Positions 16,314-25,184 of a stretch of DNA of 64,000 bases are shown here, piece after piece (positions within the stretch are counted from its first letter, which is position 1; the number at the start of each line of letters is the position of its first letter). Source of the DNA: Candidatus Saccharicenans sp. (GTDB lineage: Bacteria; Acidobacteriota; Aminicenantia; Aminicenantales; Saccharicenantaceae); the NCBI GenBank assembly GCA_024653215.1, contig JANLFU010000005.1, positions 1 to 64,000 on the forward strand, read 5' to 3'. A model generated the notes under the pieces. It saw only the letters and a list, made by a program, of their open reading frames with translations, made no database searches and was not told the DNA's origin. The translations under genes and the position numbers were made by a program.

Positions 16314-18407
16314 CTATTCTTCTTCGGGCTTCACCCGGCCTTCCTTGATGGCCTCGGCGATTATCTTCTGCTGGATTTGAGCGGGCACCTCTTCGTAATG
16401 GGAAAATTCCATGATGAAGGAGCCACGGCCTCCGGTGATGGAGGTCAGGGTCGGCTCAAAATCAAGCATTTCGGCCATCGGCACCTGGGCCTTCAGGATT
16501 CTCATATTTCCCTTTTGTTCCATGCCCTGGACTTTGCCGCGGCGGCCGTTGAGAGCACCCATGATATCGCCCATGTAGGCTTCGGGCGTATAAATCTCAA
16601 CGTTCATCACCGGCTCCAGCAGGGTCGGCTTGGCTTCCTTCATTCCTTTCTTGAAAGCCATGGAGGCGGCTATCTTGAAGGCGATATCGGAGGAGTCCAC
16701 TTCATGATAGGAACCGTCGTAGAGTATGACCTTGAAATCGACCACCGGATATCCGGCCAGGACTCCCTTCTTCCGGGCCTCCTGAATCCCCTTTTCTATG
16801 GAAGGAATGAAGTTCTTGGGAATGGCGCCACCGAAGATTTTATCCTCGAATTCAAAATCCTTGCCGCGGGGCAGGGGTTCCATCTTGATCTTGCAATCGC
16901 CGTACTGGCCGCGTCCTCCGGTCTGTTTCTTGTACTTGCCCTGGACGTCGGACCGGCCCTTGATCGTTTCCCGGTAAGGAATCTTGGGCGGCTTGAGGTC
17001 GACATCGACGTTGTAGCGCTTCTTGAGCTTGTCGGTAATGATCCGGACATGGAGTTCACCGTTTCCGGAAATCAGTAACTGGTTGGTCTCCGGGTCTCTC
17101 TCTATTCTCACGGTCGGGTCCTCTTCCGTTACCCGGTGGGTGGCCTGGGATATCTTGTCCTCGTCGGCCCTGGTCTTTGGTTCTATGGCAAAGGAAATGG
17201 AAGGCTCGGGGAACTTGATCGGCTCGAATTCAATTTCGGCTCCCTTGGCACACAGGGTGTCACCGGTCAGGGTGGCCTTGAGCTTGGCCGTGGCCACGAT
17301 GTCGCCAGCCTTGACCTGGCCGGCCGGCACCTGCTCTTTACCCTGCAGGAAGAAGATACCCCCGAGTTTTTCCTCGGTATCCTTGGTGGTGTTGCTGACA
17401 ACGGCATCACCGCTGACCTTGCCCGAAAAAACTCTAAGCAGCGAAATGCGCCCGGTATAGGGGTCGGAAATGGTCTTGAAGACCAGGGCGGCAAAGGGAC
17501 CATCGACATTGAGCGGCAGGGCCTGTTCCTGGCCTTTAATCCTGGCCTTAACGCTTCCCCTTTCTACCGGAGAGGGCATGAAATCCACGATCCCGTCCAG
17601 CACCTGCTGGACTCCGATATTGGTCAAAGCCGAGGCGGCAAAGATGGGGAAAATCTGGTGCGATAGAATACTCTTCTTCAATCCCTGGAGGAGCTCTTCA
17701 GCCGCCAGCTCTCCCTGCTCAAAATATTTTTCCATCAGCTTTTCGTCGCTCTCGGCCACGATCTCCACCAGCTGGGTATATCTCTTTTCGACTTCTTCCT
17801 TGAGGCTGGCCGGAATTTCGGCTTCCTGGAACTTTCCGCTCTCGTCTTTCTCGTAAAGATAGGCTTTCTTCTTGATCAGGTCCACCACCCCGGAGAAGTC
17901 CTTTTCTTCACCGACCGGTATCTGCACGGGTATGGCCTGGCGTCCGAAAAACTGCTGGATTTCTTCAACCGTGCGCTTGAAGCTGGAATTTTCCCGGTCC
18001 AGCTTGTTGACTACCAGCATCCTGGGGAGCTTAAGCTCTTCCAGCATTTCCCAGACTTTTTCCGTACCCACTTCCACCCCGGCCACCCCGCAAACCAGGA
18101 CCAGGGCAGAATCCACCGCCCGGAGGCTGGCCCTGGTATCCCAGAGAAAGCTGCTGTAACCGGGCGTATCTATTATGTTAATCTTGTTTCCTTTCCATTC
18201 AACGAAACAGGGAGCTGAATTGATGGATATCTTTCTCTCTATTTCTTCTGGGTCATAGTCGGTGACAGTGTTTCCCTTGTCCACCTTGGTCAGCCTGGTG
18301 GTTACCCCGCCGTCAAACAGGACGGCCGCCGTCAGCGAGGTTTTTCCGGACGAACCATGTCCTATGAAGGCAATGTTCCTGAGCTTATCCGGGCTGTAAT
18401 CGGCCAT
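16314..18407 (-). CDS. fusA2: elongation factor G-like GTPase (EF-G2 type)
   Basis: Translational GTPase of 697 residues with the five-domain EF-G layout. G1 is GHGSSGKT (residues 16-23), unlike the AHIDAGKT of canonical EF-G and like the GHxxSGKT of the EF-G2/FusA2 group. Other GTPase motifs are DTPGYSSF and NKLD. The C-terminal domains carry GGRGQYGDCKI, YPVVDFKV and GRRGKVQGME, where domain IV contacts the decoding region. Its role (translocation, ribosome recycling or a stress form) is not settled in this group. GGAGG lies 7 bases before the ATG, and it has its own promoter in the gap after rluD. Confidence 0.9.
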   Translation of the reverse strand: MADYSPDKLRNIAFIGHGSSGKTSLTAAVLFDGGVTTRLTKVDKGNTVTDYDPEEIERKISINSAPCFVEWKGNKINIIDTPGYSSFLWDTRASLRAVDSALVLVCGVAGVEVGTEKVWEMLEELKLPRMLVVNKLDRENSSFKRTVEEIQQFFGRQAIPVQIPVGEEKDFSGVVDLIKKKAYLYEKDESGKFQEAEIPASLKEEVEKRYTQLVEIVAESDEKLMEKYFEQGELAAEELLQGLKKSILSHQIFPIFAASALTNIGVQQVLDGIVDFMPSPVERGSVKARIKGQEQALPLNVDGPFAALVFKTISDPYTGRISLLRVFSGKVSGDAVVSNTTKDTEEKLGGIFFLQGKEQVPAGQVKAGDIVATAKLKATLTGDTLCAKGAEIEFEPIKFPEPSISFAIEPKTRADEDKISQATHRVTEEDPTVRIERDPETNQLLISGNGELHVRIITDKLKKRYNVDVDLKPPKIPYRETIKGRSDVQGKYKKQTGGRGQYGDCKIKMEPLPRGKDFEFEDKIFGGAIPKNFIPSIEKGIQEARKKGVLAGYPVVDFKVILYDGSYHEVDSSDIAFKIAASMAFKKGMKEAKPTLLEPVMNVEIYTPEAYMGDIMGALNGRRGKVQGMEQKGNMRILKAQVPMAEMLDFEPTLTSITGGRGSFIMEFSHYEEVPAQIQQKIIAEAIKEGRVKPEEE

Positions 18408-18473
18408 TGTAATTCCTCCAGTTAGGTTTATTCAGACCAAGAAAGAGATTCTTGGAAAGCAAAACGAGTATAT

Positions 18474-18502
18474 ATAATAGTAAAAAAAGGCGATTTACTC
18501 AA
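18474..18502 (-). promoter_or_regulatory. promoter of the EF-G2 gene
   Basis: Minus strand TTGAGT (18497-18502), 17 bases, TATTAT (18474-18479). It predicts a leader of about 60 bases before the ATG at 18407 and lies between rluD and the EF-G2 gene, so the latter need not depend on the ileS operon. Confidence 0.55.
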
Positions 18503-18516
18503 GGTAAGCCAGCCAA

Positions 18517-19437
18517 TTACTTTAGCCCCGGCTCTTTCTCAAGGATTTCCTTCAGTTCCGGGGGCAGAGGGCTCTCGAATTCCATATCCCGGCCGCTACC
18601 GGGATGCCGCAGCTGGAGCTTCCAGGCATGCAGGAACAGGCGCGGGCACCCGGGCTTCTGGCGGCCACTTCCCCCGTACCTGGTGTCCCCGAGGAGCGGA
18701 TGCCCGATAGCTGATAAATGAACCCGCAGTTGATGGGTCCGCCCGGTCACCGGACGCAGAGCCAGGAATGTAGTTTCCCTGAATTCCCTCAGGACTTCAT
18801 AATGGGTAATGGCCACCCGCGGCTTCCTGGTCCGGACCGATATTTTTTCCCGGTGGTGGACGTGGCGACCCAGGGGCAGGTCGATTATGCCCTTTTTCTG
18901 CCTGAACCGGCCCCGGGCCAGGGCCAGGTAGGTCTTGTGAATCGTCCTGTCTTCAAACTGCTGCCTGAGCGACTGGTAGGCAAGATTGGTCCGGGCCACC
19001 ACCATCACCCCCGAGGTATCCTTATCCAGACGGTGAACTATTCCCGGGCGGGCCGCAGAACCCACGGCCGCTATTTCTGGATAGCTGTACAACAACCCGT
19101 GAACCAGGGTCCCCCGCCTGACACCAGCTCCCGGATGGACCACCAGACCGGACGGCTTGTCCAGCACCACGATATGTTCATCCTCGTAGATAAGGTGAAG
19201 GTCAATCGGCTCGGGTTGAAGCCTATCTTCTGGACGGGGATCGGGAAGGCGCAGCTCGATCCTGTCCCCTTCTTTGAGTTTCTGTCCCGGCCTAACCTTT
19301 CTTCCGTTGACCAGAACCAGGCCTTCCTTTATGGCTTTCTGAACCTGGGCCCGGCTCAGCTCCGGTAACCTGGCTTTCAGGAACAGGTCCAGGCGGATAT
19401 TTTCAGCTGAGTCAACCAGGAATTCTTTCTCAATCAC
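18517..19437 (-). CDS. rluD: RluD-type rRNA pseudouridine synthase
   Basis: Isomerises specific uridines of 23S rRNA to pseudouridine (RluA/RluD family). The N-terminal S4 RNA-binding domain covers residues 14-65 (RLDLFLKARLPELSRAQVQ). The catalytic domain has DKPSGLVVHPG, the signature GIVHRLDKDTSG with catalytic D138, and GRTHQLRVHLSAIGHP. 306 residues is normal. The start overlaps the lgt stop by eight bases, making it the last gene of ileS-lspA-lgt-rluD. Which uridines are modified cannot be read from sequence. Confidence 0.92.
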   Translation of the reverse strand: MIEKEFLVDSAENIRLDLFLKARLPELSRAQVQKAIKEGLVLVNGRKVRPGQKLKEGDRIELRLPDPRPEDRLQPEPIDLHLIYEDEHIVVLDKPSGLVVHPGAGVRRGTLVHGLLYSYPEIAAVGSAARPGIVHRLDKDTSGVMVVARTNLAYQSLRQQFEDRTIHKTYLALARGRFRQKKGIIDLPLGRHVHHREKISVRTRKPRVAITHYEVLREFRETTFLALRPVTGRTHQLRVHLSAIGHPLLGDTRYGGSGRQKPGCPRLFLHAWKLQLRHPGSGRDMEFESPLPPELKEILEKEPGLK

Positions 19438-20227
19438 TTTTTCTGCGTCTCATCACTAAGAACAGGATGATCCCGGCCACCAGCCCGGCCAGGCAGTAGA
19501 GCTGGGGCAGGGACAGGCTGCCGAGGGCTGTGTCCCCTCTCAGGATGTAGGCCTTGTCTTCATGGTCTCCCCGGAAGTACTCGGTGAAAAAACGGATGAT
19601 CGAGTAGTTAATTATGTAAAGGCTGAAAACCTGGCCGTAAAATTTGCGCCGTTTAAGAACAGAGAACAGAATGATGAAATTGAGAAAATTAAGGCCGGCT
19701 TCATACAGCTGAACCGGATGCAATGGTGTGTTGAGCGGAATGCCGGTCAGCTCATGGGCATACTCATTCTTGAAGACCACGGCCCAGGGCAGCGAACACT
19801 CGCGGCCGTAGCAGCAGCTGGCAGAAAAACATCCCAGCCGGCCAAAGCCATGCCCCAGGGCCACGGCCGGGGCCACCAGGTCGGCCGTCGGCCACAGCGG
19901 TATTTTCTTTTTTCGAAAATAGATGATGGCAAAAATCACCCCGAAGGTCAGTCCCCCCTGGAAGACGCCTCCCGACCTGGCCAGCGACAGGAGTTCACCC
20001 GGGTTTTCCAGGTAATACGAAAAATGGCTGAAAAAGAGGATCAGCTTGGCTCCGACGAGTGAAATCAGGATTATCCAGAAAGCGGCATCGAGCAACTTGT
20101 TGGTATCGTAGCCGAGCTTCCTGGCCTGCACATAGATGAACCAGAGGGCCGCGGCCACCCCCAGGGCCATGAAGAAGCCGTAGGTATGAACCGTTATCGG
20201 GCCGACTCGGAAGAGGATGGGGAACAT
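19430..20227 (-). CDS. lgt: prolipoprotein diacylglyceryl transferase
   Basis: Transfers diacylglycerol from phosphatidylglycerol to the lipobox cysteine, the first step of lipoprotein maturation, in the inner membrane. 265 residues with about seven hydrophobic segments and the N-terminal HTYGFFMALG. The signature loop is GRLGCFSASCCYGREC rather than the GRIGNFINGE of E. coli; a cysteine-rich GxxGCF form is known in other phyla. HPVQLYEAGLNF and the C-terminal RFFTEYFRGD region are also present. The start lies inside lspA (34-base overlap) with CAGGAG 9 bases before the ATG. The coupling to lspA fits their consecutive reactions. Confidence 0.9.
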   Translation of the reverse strand: MFPILFRVGPITVHTYGFFMALGVAAALWFIYVQARKLGYDTNKLLDAAFWIILISLVGAKLILFFSHFSYYLENPGELLSLARSGGVFQGGLTFGVIFAIIYFRKKKIPLWPTADLVAPAVALGHGFGRLGCFSASCCYGRECSLPWAVVFKNEYAHELTGIPLNTPLHPVQLYEAGLNFLNFIILFSVLKRRKFYGQVFSLYIINYSIIRFFTEYFRGDHEDKAYILRGDTALGSLSLPQLYCLAGLVAGIILFLVMRRRKSD

Positions 20228-20709
20228 TTCTTCTGACTCCTGAATAGGTTAAAGACCAGCAGGGCCGCCCCGACGGTGATGCAGCTATCGGCCAGGTTGA
20301 AGAACGGCCAGTGAAACCTTCCAACATAGAAATCAAGGAAATCGATCACATAGCCCCTTAAGATCCGGTCCAGAATATTGCCCATGGCCCCGCTGATAAT
20401 CAGGGCGAAGGAAATCCTGGTCAGAAACATCTCCGGCGGGGTTTTCAGAAAATAATAGGTAACCACGGCAAAGGCCAGCAGGGCTCCGACATTTAAGATT
20501 ACCAGGGCCAGGGAACTGCTGCTGTTGCCCAGGAAACCGAAGATGGCTCCCCGGTTATGAACCCTGGTCAGGTTGAAGAAGCCAGGGATTACCTCCACCA
20601 CCTGGTAGAGGCCCAGCGACCTGGCCACCAGGAACTTGGTCAGCTGGTCCAGGGCCAGCCAGAACAGGATGAAAATGAAATAAAAATAGTTCTTCCTGAA
20701 AATGCTCAT
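20194..20709 (-). CDS. lspA: lipoprotein signal peptidase (signal peptidase II)
   Basis: Aspartyl protease that removes the signal peptide from diacylglyceryl-prolipoproteins in the inner membrane. 171 residues with four hydrophobic spans. Catalytic aspartates are D114 in GNILDR and D141 in FNLADSC, and the conserved LDQLTK and NRGAIFG segments are present. It starts three bases after the ileS stop and overlaps lgt. The ileS-lspA order is common in bacteria. Several lipobox proteins in this window (at 4150, 7615 and 43978) are its probable substrates. Confidence 0.95.
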   Translation of the reverse strand: MSIFRKNYFYFIFILFWLALDQLTKFLVARSLGLYQVVEVIPGFFNLTRVHNRGAIFGFLGNSSSSLALVILNVGALLAFAVVTYYFLKTPPEMFLTRISFALIISGAMGNILDRILRGYVIDFLDFYVGRFHWPFFNLADSCITVGAALLVFNLFRSQKKCSPSSSESAR

Positions 20710-20712
20710 GGC

Positions 20713-23496
20713 TTAATTAAATTTCATTTCAGACTTGAGCACCCGGGCACAGCGCTCACAGACCGCCGGATAGTCCCGGTCCTGGCCAACGCTCGATGAA
20801 TAGTTCCAGCACCGTTCGCATTTCTGGCCGCCAGCACGCTCCACGGACACAACCAGCTCCCCGTCCCCCACTGGACTGACCGCAACCTCTGAAACTATGA
20901 ACAGCGATGGCAGGTCGTCCTTAAATTCTTCCAGAAGGTCAAAGACTTCACCCGGAGCCCGGAAAACCAGACGGGCTTCCAGGGAATTACCTATCAGTTT
21001 GGCTTCCCGGGCCTTCTCCATTTCTTTCTGGACCTGCTCTCTTATTTCCAGCAAGCGTTCGACCTTCTGCATCAATTCCGGCTCCAGCCAGGGCTGGCTG
21101 TCCTCGGGAAATGAACAGAGGTGCACCGAACCGGCCTTATCCTTGAAATCAGGCATGGCCTCCCAGGCCTCGTCGGTCGTGAAAGGCAGAATCGGGGCCA
21201 TCAGCCTGAGGGTGTTCTCCAGCACCAGGAACATGGCCGTCTGTCCGGACCGGCGCAACTTTGAGGCCGGACCGGAACAGTACATCCGGTCCTTGATCAC
21301 GTCCAGGTAAAAAGCACTTAGGTCGACGGTAAAAAAGTTATAGAGAGAGTGAAAGACGATGTGAAATTCATAGTCCTCGTAGGCCTTCACCACCCTCTGC
21401 CGCACCTGGCGGGCCCTCTCCAGGATCCAGCGGTCGAGCCAGAGCAGCTCTTCCGGCCGCAGCTGGTCGGTATCGGGATGAAAATCATAAAGATTACCCA
21501 GCAGAAAACGCCAGGTATTGCGAATCTTACGGTAGGCCTCGACCAGCCGCTGCAGGATTTCCTGGCCGAAGCGGGCATCTTCCTTGTAGTTGAGCATGGC
21601 CACCCAGAGGCGCAGGATTTCAGCGCCGTGCTTGGAAATAATCTCCTCGGGCTCGATAATATTGCCCAGGGACTTGGACATGGCCCGGCCCTGTTCGTCC
21701 AGGACAAAACCGTGGGTCAGACAGGTCCGGTAGGGCGAACCATTTCTGGCCCCGACCCCGATCACCAGGGAGCTGTTGAACCAGCCCCGGTACTGGTCAT
21801 GTCCTTCAACATAGAGGTCAGCCGGCCAGGGTAATTCTGGACTCTTGCCCAGGATGCCATGGCTGGCCCCTGATTCAAACCAGACATCCAGGATGTTATT
21901 TTCTTTTTTGAATCTCTGGCCACCGCAGCTCGGGCATTTTTGTCCCGGCGGAAGCAACTCTGAAGCCGGCTTTTCAAACCAGGAATTGGAACCGTGTTTT
22001 TCAAAGATATCGGCCACCCTCCTGGTGATATGCTCATCGGCCAGGATGTAGCCGCAATTTTCACAATAAAAGGCCGGGATGGGTACACCCCAGGACCGCT
22101 GGCGCGAGATGCACCAGTCGGGCCGGCTCTGCATCATGTTGGCTATTCTCTCTTCGCCCCAGTATGGAATCCAGCGGATTTTCTTGATTTCTTCCAGGGT
22201 CTTTTCCCGCAGGCCGTTCTTGTCCATGGAGATGAACCACTGTTCGGTGGCTCTGAAGATGACCGGCTGTTTGCAGCGCCAGCAGTGCGGGTAGGAATGG
22301 CTGACTTCGGCCTGCTTGAGCAGGGTCCCTTCCTTCTGCATATCCGACACTATCTTCGGATTGGCCTCGAAGACATTCAGTCCGCCGTAACGTTCAACCT
22401 GGGCCAGGAACCGGCCTTCTTCGTCGACCGGGGTATAAATATCCAGGCCGTAGGCCAGGCCGGTCAGGTAATCGTCATAGCCATGGCCCGGGGCGGTGTG
22501 GACACAACCGGTCCCGTCCTCCAGGGTGACATAATCGGCCAGGACAAAAACAGATTCCCGGTTGATAAAAGGATGGCGGGCTTTCAGGCCTTCCAGGTCG
22601 CGGCCGGTCAGGACGGCCAGTTCCCGGTAGCCCGCCCAGCCCAGTTCCTCGGCCACCACCGGCAGCAGCCGCCTGGCCAGGATGAAGGCTTCGTTTCCGA
22701 CCTCGGCCACCGAGTATTCATAATCCGGATGGAAGGCGATGGCCAGGTTGGCCGGCAGGGTCCAGGGAGTTGTGGTCCAGATGATTACCGAAACCTTTTT
22801 TCCCCGCAGCTGCGGCCATTTCTCCGACAGGTCCGAGAGCAGTGGGAACTTGACATATATTGAGGGTGATTTCTTTTCCTTGTATTCAATCTCGGCCTCG
22901 GCCAGGGCGGTCTGGCAGTGAAGACACCAGTGAACCGGTCTCTTTCCCTTGTAAATATTACCCGAAGCAAAAAATTCAGCCAGGAATCTCAATATGTCGG
23001 CTTCGTAACCCGGGTTCATGGTCAGGTAGGGATTCTTCCAGTCGCCGAAAACGCCCAGCCGCCGGAATTCCTCCCTCTGGATATCGATGAATTTCAGGGC
23101 ATACTTACGGCATTCTTCCCTGATGTCGATGACCGTCATCTCCTTTTTCCTGGCTCCAAGCAGCTGGTCAACCCTGATTTCAATGGGCAGGCCATGGCAG
23201 TCCCAGCCCGGTATATAAGGAGACAGGTAGCCCATCATGGTCCTGGACTTGACGATGAAATCCTTGAGTATCTTGTTGAGGGCCGTACCCAGGTGGATAT
23301 GGCCATTGGCATAGGGCGGGCCATCATGCAGGACAAAGGTCGGCCGGTCCTTCCTGCTCTGTATGATCCTTTCGTAAAGATTCATACCGTCCCACTTCTT
23401 GATTATTTCCGGCTCTTTCTGGGCCAGCTGGGCCTTCATGGCAAAAGAAGTCTGGGGCAGGTTCAGGCTCTTTTTGAGGTCAAGCGGTTCAGACAT
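20713..23496 (-). CDS. ileS: isoleucyl-tRNA synthetase
   Basis: Charges tRNA-Ile; class I synthetase of 927 residues. The HIGH motif is PYANGHIHLG near residues 61-70 and the KMSKS motif is AMSKS. A CP1 editing insert lies between, and a C-terminal zinc finger (CERCWN...CERC) is present as in bacterial-type IleRS. A second Cys pair (CENC/CPSCGG) occurs in the middle. The frame allows an ATG at 23502, but GGTGGAG would then touch the start. The next ATG at 23496 has correct spacing and is preferred. First gene of ileS-lspA-lgt-rluD. Confidence 0.95.
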   Translation of the reverse strand: MSEPLDLKKSLNLPQTSFAMKAQLAQKEPEIIKKWDGMNLYERIIQSRKDRPTFVLHDGPPYANGHIHLGTALNKILKDFIVKSRTMMGYLSPYIPGWDCHGLPIEIRVDQLLGARKKEMTVIDIREECRKYALKFIDIQREEFRRLGVFGDWKNPYLTMNPGYEADILRFLAEFFASGNIYKGKRPVHWCLHCQTALAEAEIEYKEKKSPSIYVKFPLLSDLSEKWPQLRGKKVSVIIWTTTPWTLPANLAIAFHPDYEYSVAEVGNEAFILARRLLPVVAEELGWAGYRELAVLTGRDLEGLKARHPFINRESVFVLADYVTLEDGTGCVHTAPGHGYDDYLTGLAYGLDIYTPVDEEGRFLAQVERYGGLNVFEANPKIVSDMQKEGTLLKQAEVSHSYPHCWRCKQPVIFRATEQWFISMDKNGLREKTLEEIKKIRWIPYWGEERIANMMQSRPDWCISRQRSWGVPIPAFYCENCGYILADEHITRRVADIFEKHGSNSWFEKPASELLPPGQKCPSCGGQRFKKENNILDVWFESGASHGILGKSPELPWPADLYVEGHDQYRGWFNSSLVIGVGARNGSPYRTCLTHGFVLDEQGRAMSKSLGNIIEPEEIISKHGAEILRLWVAMLNYKEDARFGQEILQRLVEAYRKIRNTWRFLLGNLYDFHPDTDQLRPEELLWLDRWILERARQVRQRVVKAYEDYEFHIVFHSLYNFFTVDLSAFYLDVIKDRMYCSGPASKLRRSGQTAMFLVLENTLRLMAPILPFTTDEAWEAMPDFKDKAGSVHLCSFPEDSQPWLEPELMQKVERLLEIREQVQKEMEKAREAKLIGNSLEARLVFRAPGEVFDLLEEFKDDLPSLFIVSEVAVSPVGDGELVVSVERAGGQKCERCWNYSSSVGQDRDYPAVCERCARVLKSEMKFN

Positions 23497-23529
23497 CGGC
23501 ATTCTCCACCGGGTAAATCAATTTTTCCT

Positions 23530-23535
23530 ATTATA
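23530..23535 (-). promoter_or_regulatory. candidate -10 element of the ileS operon
   Basis: A consensus TATAAT on the minus strand lies about 33 bases before the ileS start in the 82-base gap after nadB. No convincing -35 hexamer is visible at 16-18 bases. Confidence 0.35.
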
Positions 23536-23584
23536 GAACAGCTCCACCCGATCTGCCACTGCCCGTGGCCAATTTTTCGGGGTT

Positions 23585-25171
23585 TCAGTCCTGGCGGAAA
23601 TGGCAGCCCCGGCTCTCGGTGTTGGCCAGGGCGGCCTGGGTAATCATCAGGGCCACCTGGATACCGTGCCGGAGGTCGACGATTTCCGGATCCATGGGAG
23701 CTTCCTTATAAAATTTATCAATCCGGTGCTTTAGGTATTCCAGGTCAGCCCGGGCCCTCTCCAGCCTCTTGGCCGTCCTGATGATGCCAGCATAATTCCA
23801 CATGGTACTCCGGATGGTGGCCCAATCCTGATGAATCAGGGCCGGGTCGATGTCCTCCTCGTTCTCAGGATAATACCAGGGACGAATGAGTGATGGATCG
23901 TAAGGGAAGCCCGGCTGGAAATGATCAGAAATATGCCTGACTGCCCGGATAGCCCAGACCAGGCCTTCCAGCAGCGAGGTGGAAGCCAGCCGGTTGGCAC
24001 CATGCACTCCACTGCAGGCCACCTCTCCCACGGCATACAGGCCATTCAGGGAACTTCTTCCCCAGGTGTCGACCAGCACCCCGCCGCAGCAGAAATGGGC
24101 GGCCGGCACAACTGGAATCGGCTCCCTGGTAATGTCTATACCGTACTGCAGGCAGGTTTTATAAATATAGGGAAACCTTTTCTTGATATCCACCCTGGCA
24201 TAGCTGGCCAGGTCCAGCAGAACGAAGCTGGAATTGGTATTGATCATTTCCTGGTATATGGCCCTGGCCACCTCATCGCGCGGGGCCAGTTCCTTCTGCG
24301 GACTGTATTTCTCCATGAAGGTCCGGCCGTCCCTGGTCTTGAGCCTGGCTCCTTCTCCCCTGACCGACTCCGAAATCAGAAAACCGTCGGCCTCGCGGTG
24401 ATAGAGGGAGGTCGGATGGAACTGGATGTACTCCATGTTCACTATTCTGGCTCCGGCCCGGAGGGCCATGGCGTAGCCCGCCCCGATTGTAGTTCTTGGA
24501 TTAGAGGTAAACTGGTACACGGCCCCGCAACCGCCGGTGGCCAGGATGGTATGGGGTGCCAGGAACTTTTTTACCTTCCTGCTCCGGTTGTCAAGCACAT
24601 AGGCTCCCAGGCAACAGGGCTCCCGGTAATAGCTGAGCGGGCTGGTGGAATGATGCGGAACGGTCAGCAGGTCAACGGCCGTATGGTCAAAAAAGAGATG
24701 AACATTGGGAAGCTGCCGGAGCCTGTCCATGAGGGCGGTGGAAATCCTCCGCCCGGTAGCATCCTCCACGTGAAGAATCCGGCGCCGGGAATGGCCTCCC
24801 TCCAGGGCATAATCCAGTTTCTCGGGTGAAGACCGGGCAAATGGTATCTTCAATTCGTTAATCAGGATTCGCTCGATGGCCCGCTGGCCTTCGCTGACGA
24901 GCACTTCGACCGCTTCAGGATTATTGATCTGGTCGCCAGCCTTAAGGATGTCAGCCCTGAGCAATTCGGGGTCGTCATCATCTCCGAAGGAGACTATGCC
25001 ACCCTGGGCCCAGTAAGTGTTGGAGCCTTCAGGACCGGAAGACTTGATAACCAGATTTACTTCCAGCCCCAGGCCGGCGGCTTCCAGGGCCGCCGTGGCC
25101 CCGGCTATGCCTCCGCCTATAATTAACAGGTCTGAAAAATATTCTTCTTGTTCGGGTTTCTGTTTCAGCAT
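23585..25171 (-). CDS. nadB: L-aspartate oxidase
   Basis: FAD enzyme that oxidises L-aspartate to iminoaspartate, the first step of de novo NAD synthesis. 528 residues. The N-terminal FAD Rossmann motif is GGGIAG (residues 19-24) and WAQGG follows near residue 53. The flavin/substrate region has GGHSRRRILH and ATGRRI. The succinate dehydrogenase/fumarate reductase-type signature RGEGARLKTRDG and HGANRLASTSLLEG are clear, and a C-terminal helical domain ends the chain. It starts 13 bases after nadC. The partner nadA (quinolinate synthase) is not in the window. Confidence 0.94.
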   Translation of the reverse strand: MLKQKPEQEEYFSDLLIIGGGIAGATAALEAAGLGLEVNLVIKSSGPEGSNTYWAQGGIVSFGDDDDPELLRADILKAGDQINNPEAVEVLVSEGQRAIERILINELKIPFARSSPEKLDYALEGGHSRRRILHVEDATGRRISTALMDRLRQLPNVHLFFDHTAVDLLTVPHHSTSPLSYYREPCCLGAYVLDNRSRKVKKFLAPHTILATGGCGAVYQFTSNPRTTIGAGYAMALRAGARIVNMEYIQFHPTSLYHREADGFLISESVRGEGARLKTRDGRTFMEKYSPQKELAPRDEVARAIYQEMINTNSSFVLLDLASYARVDIKKRFPYIYKTCLQYGIDITREPIPVVPAAHFCCGGVLVDTWGRSSLNGLYAVGEVACSGVHGANRLASTSLLEGLVWAIRAVRHISDHFQPGFPYDPSLIRPWYYPENEEDIDPALIHQDWATIRSTMWNYAGIIRTAKRLERARADLEYLKHRIDKFYKEAPMDPEIVDLRHGIQVALMITQAALANTESRGCHFRQD

Positions 25172-25184
25172 TGGCTACACGTTC

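Noticed and set aside
16113-17078. 321-codon plus-strand ORF starting MPEQNNRKNP
   Set aside because: Two thirds of it is antisense to the EF-G2 gene, it lacks a good ribosome site, and the N-terminal 60 residues resemble no protein. EF-G2 on the other strand is certain.
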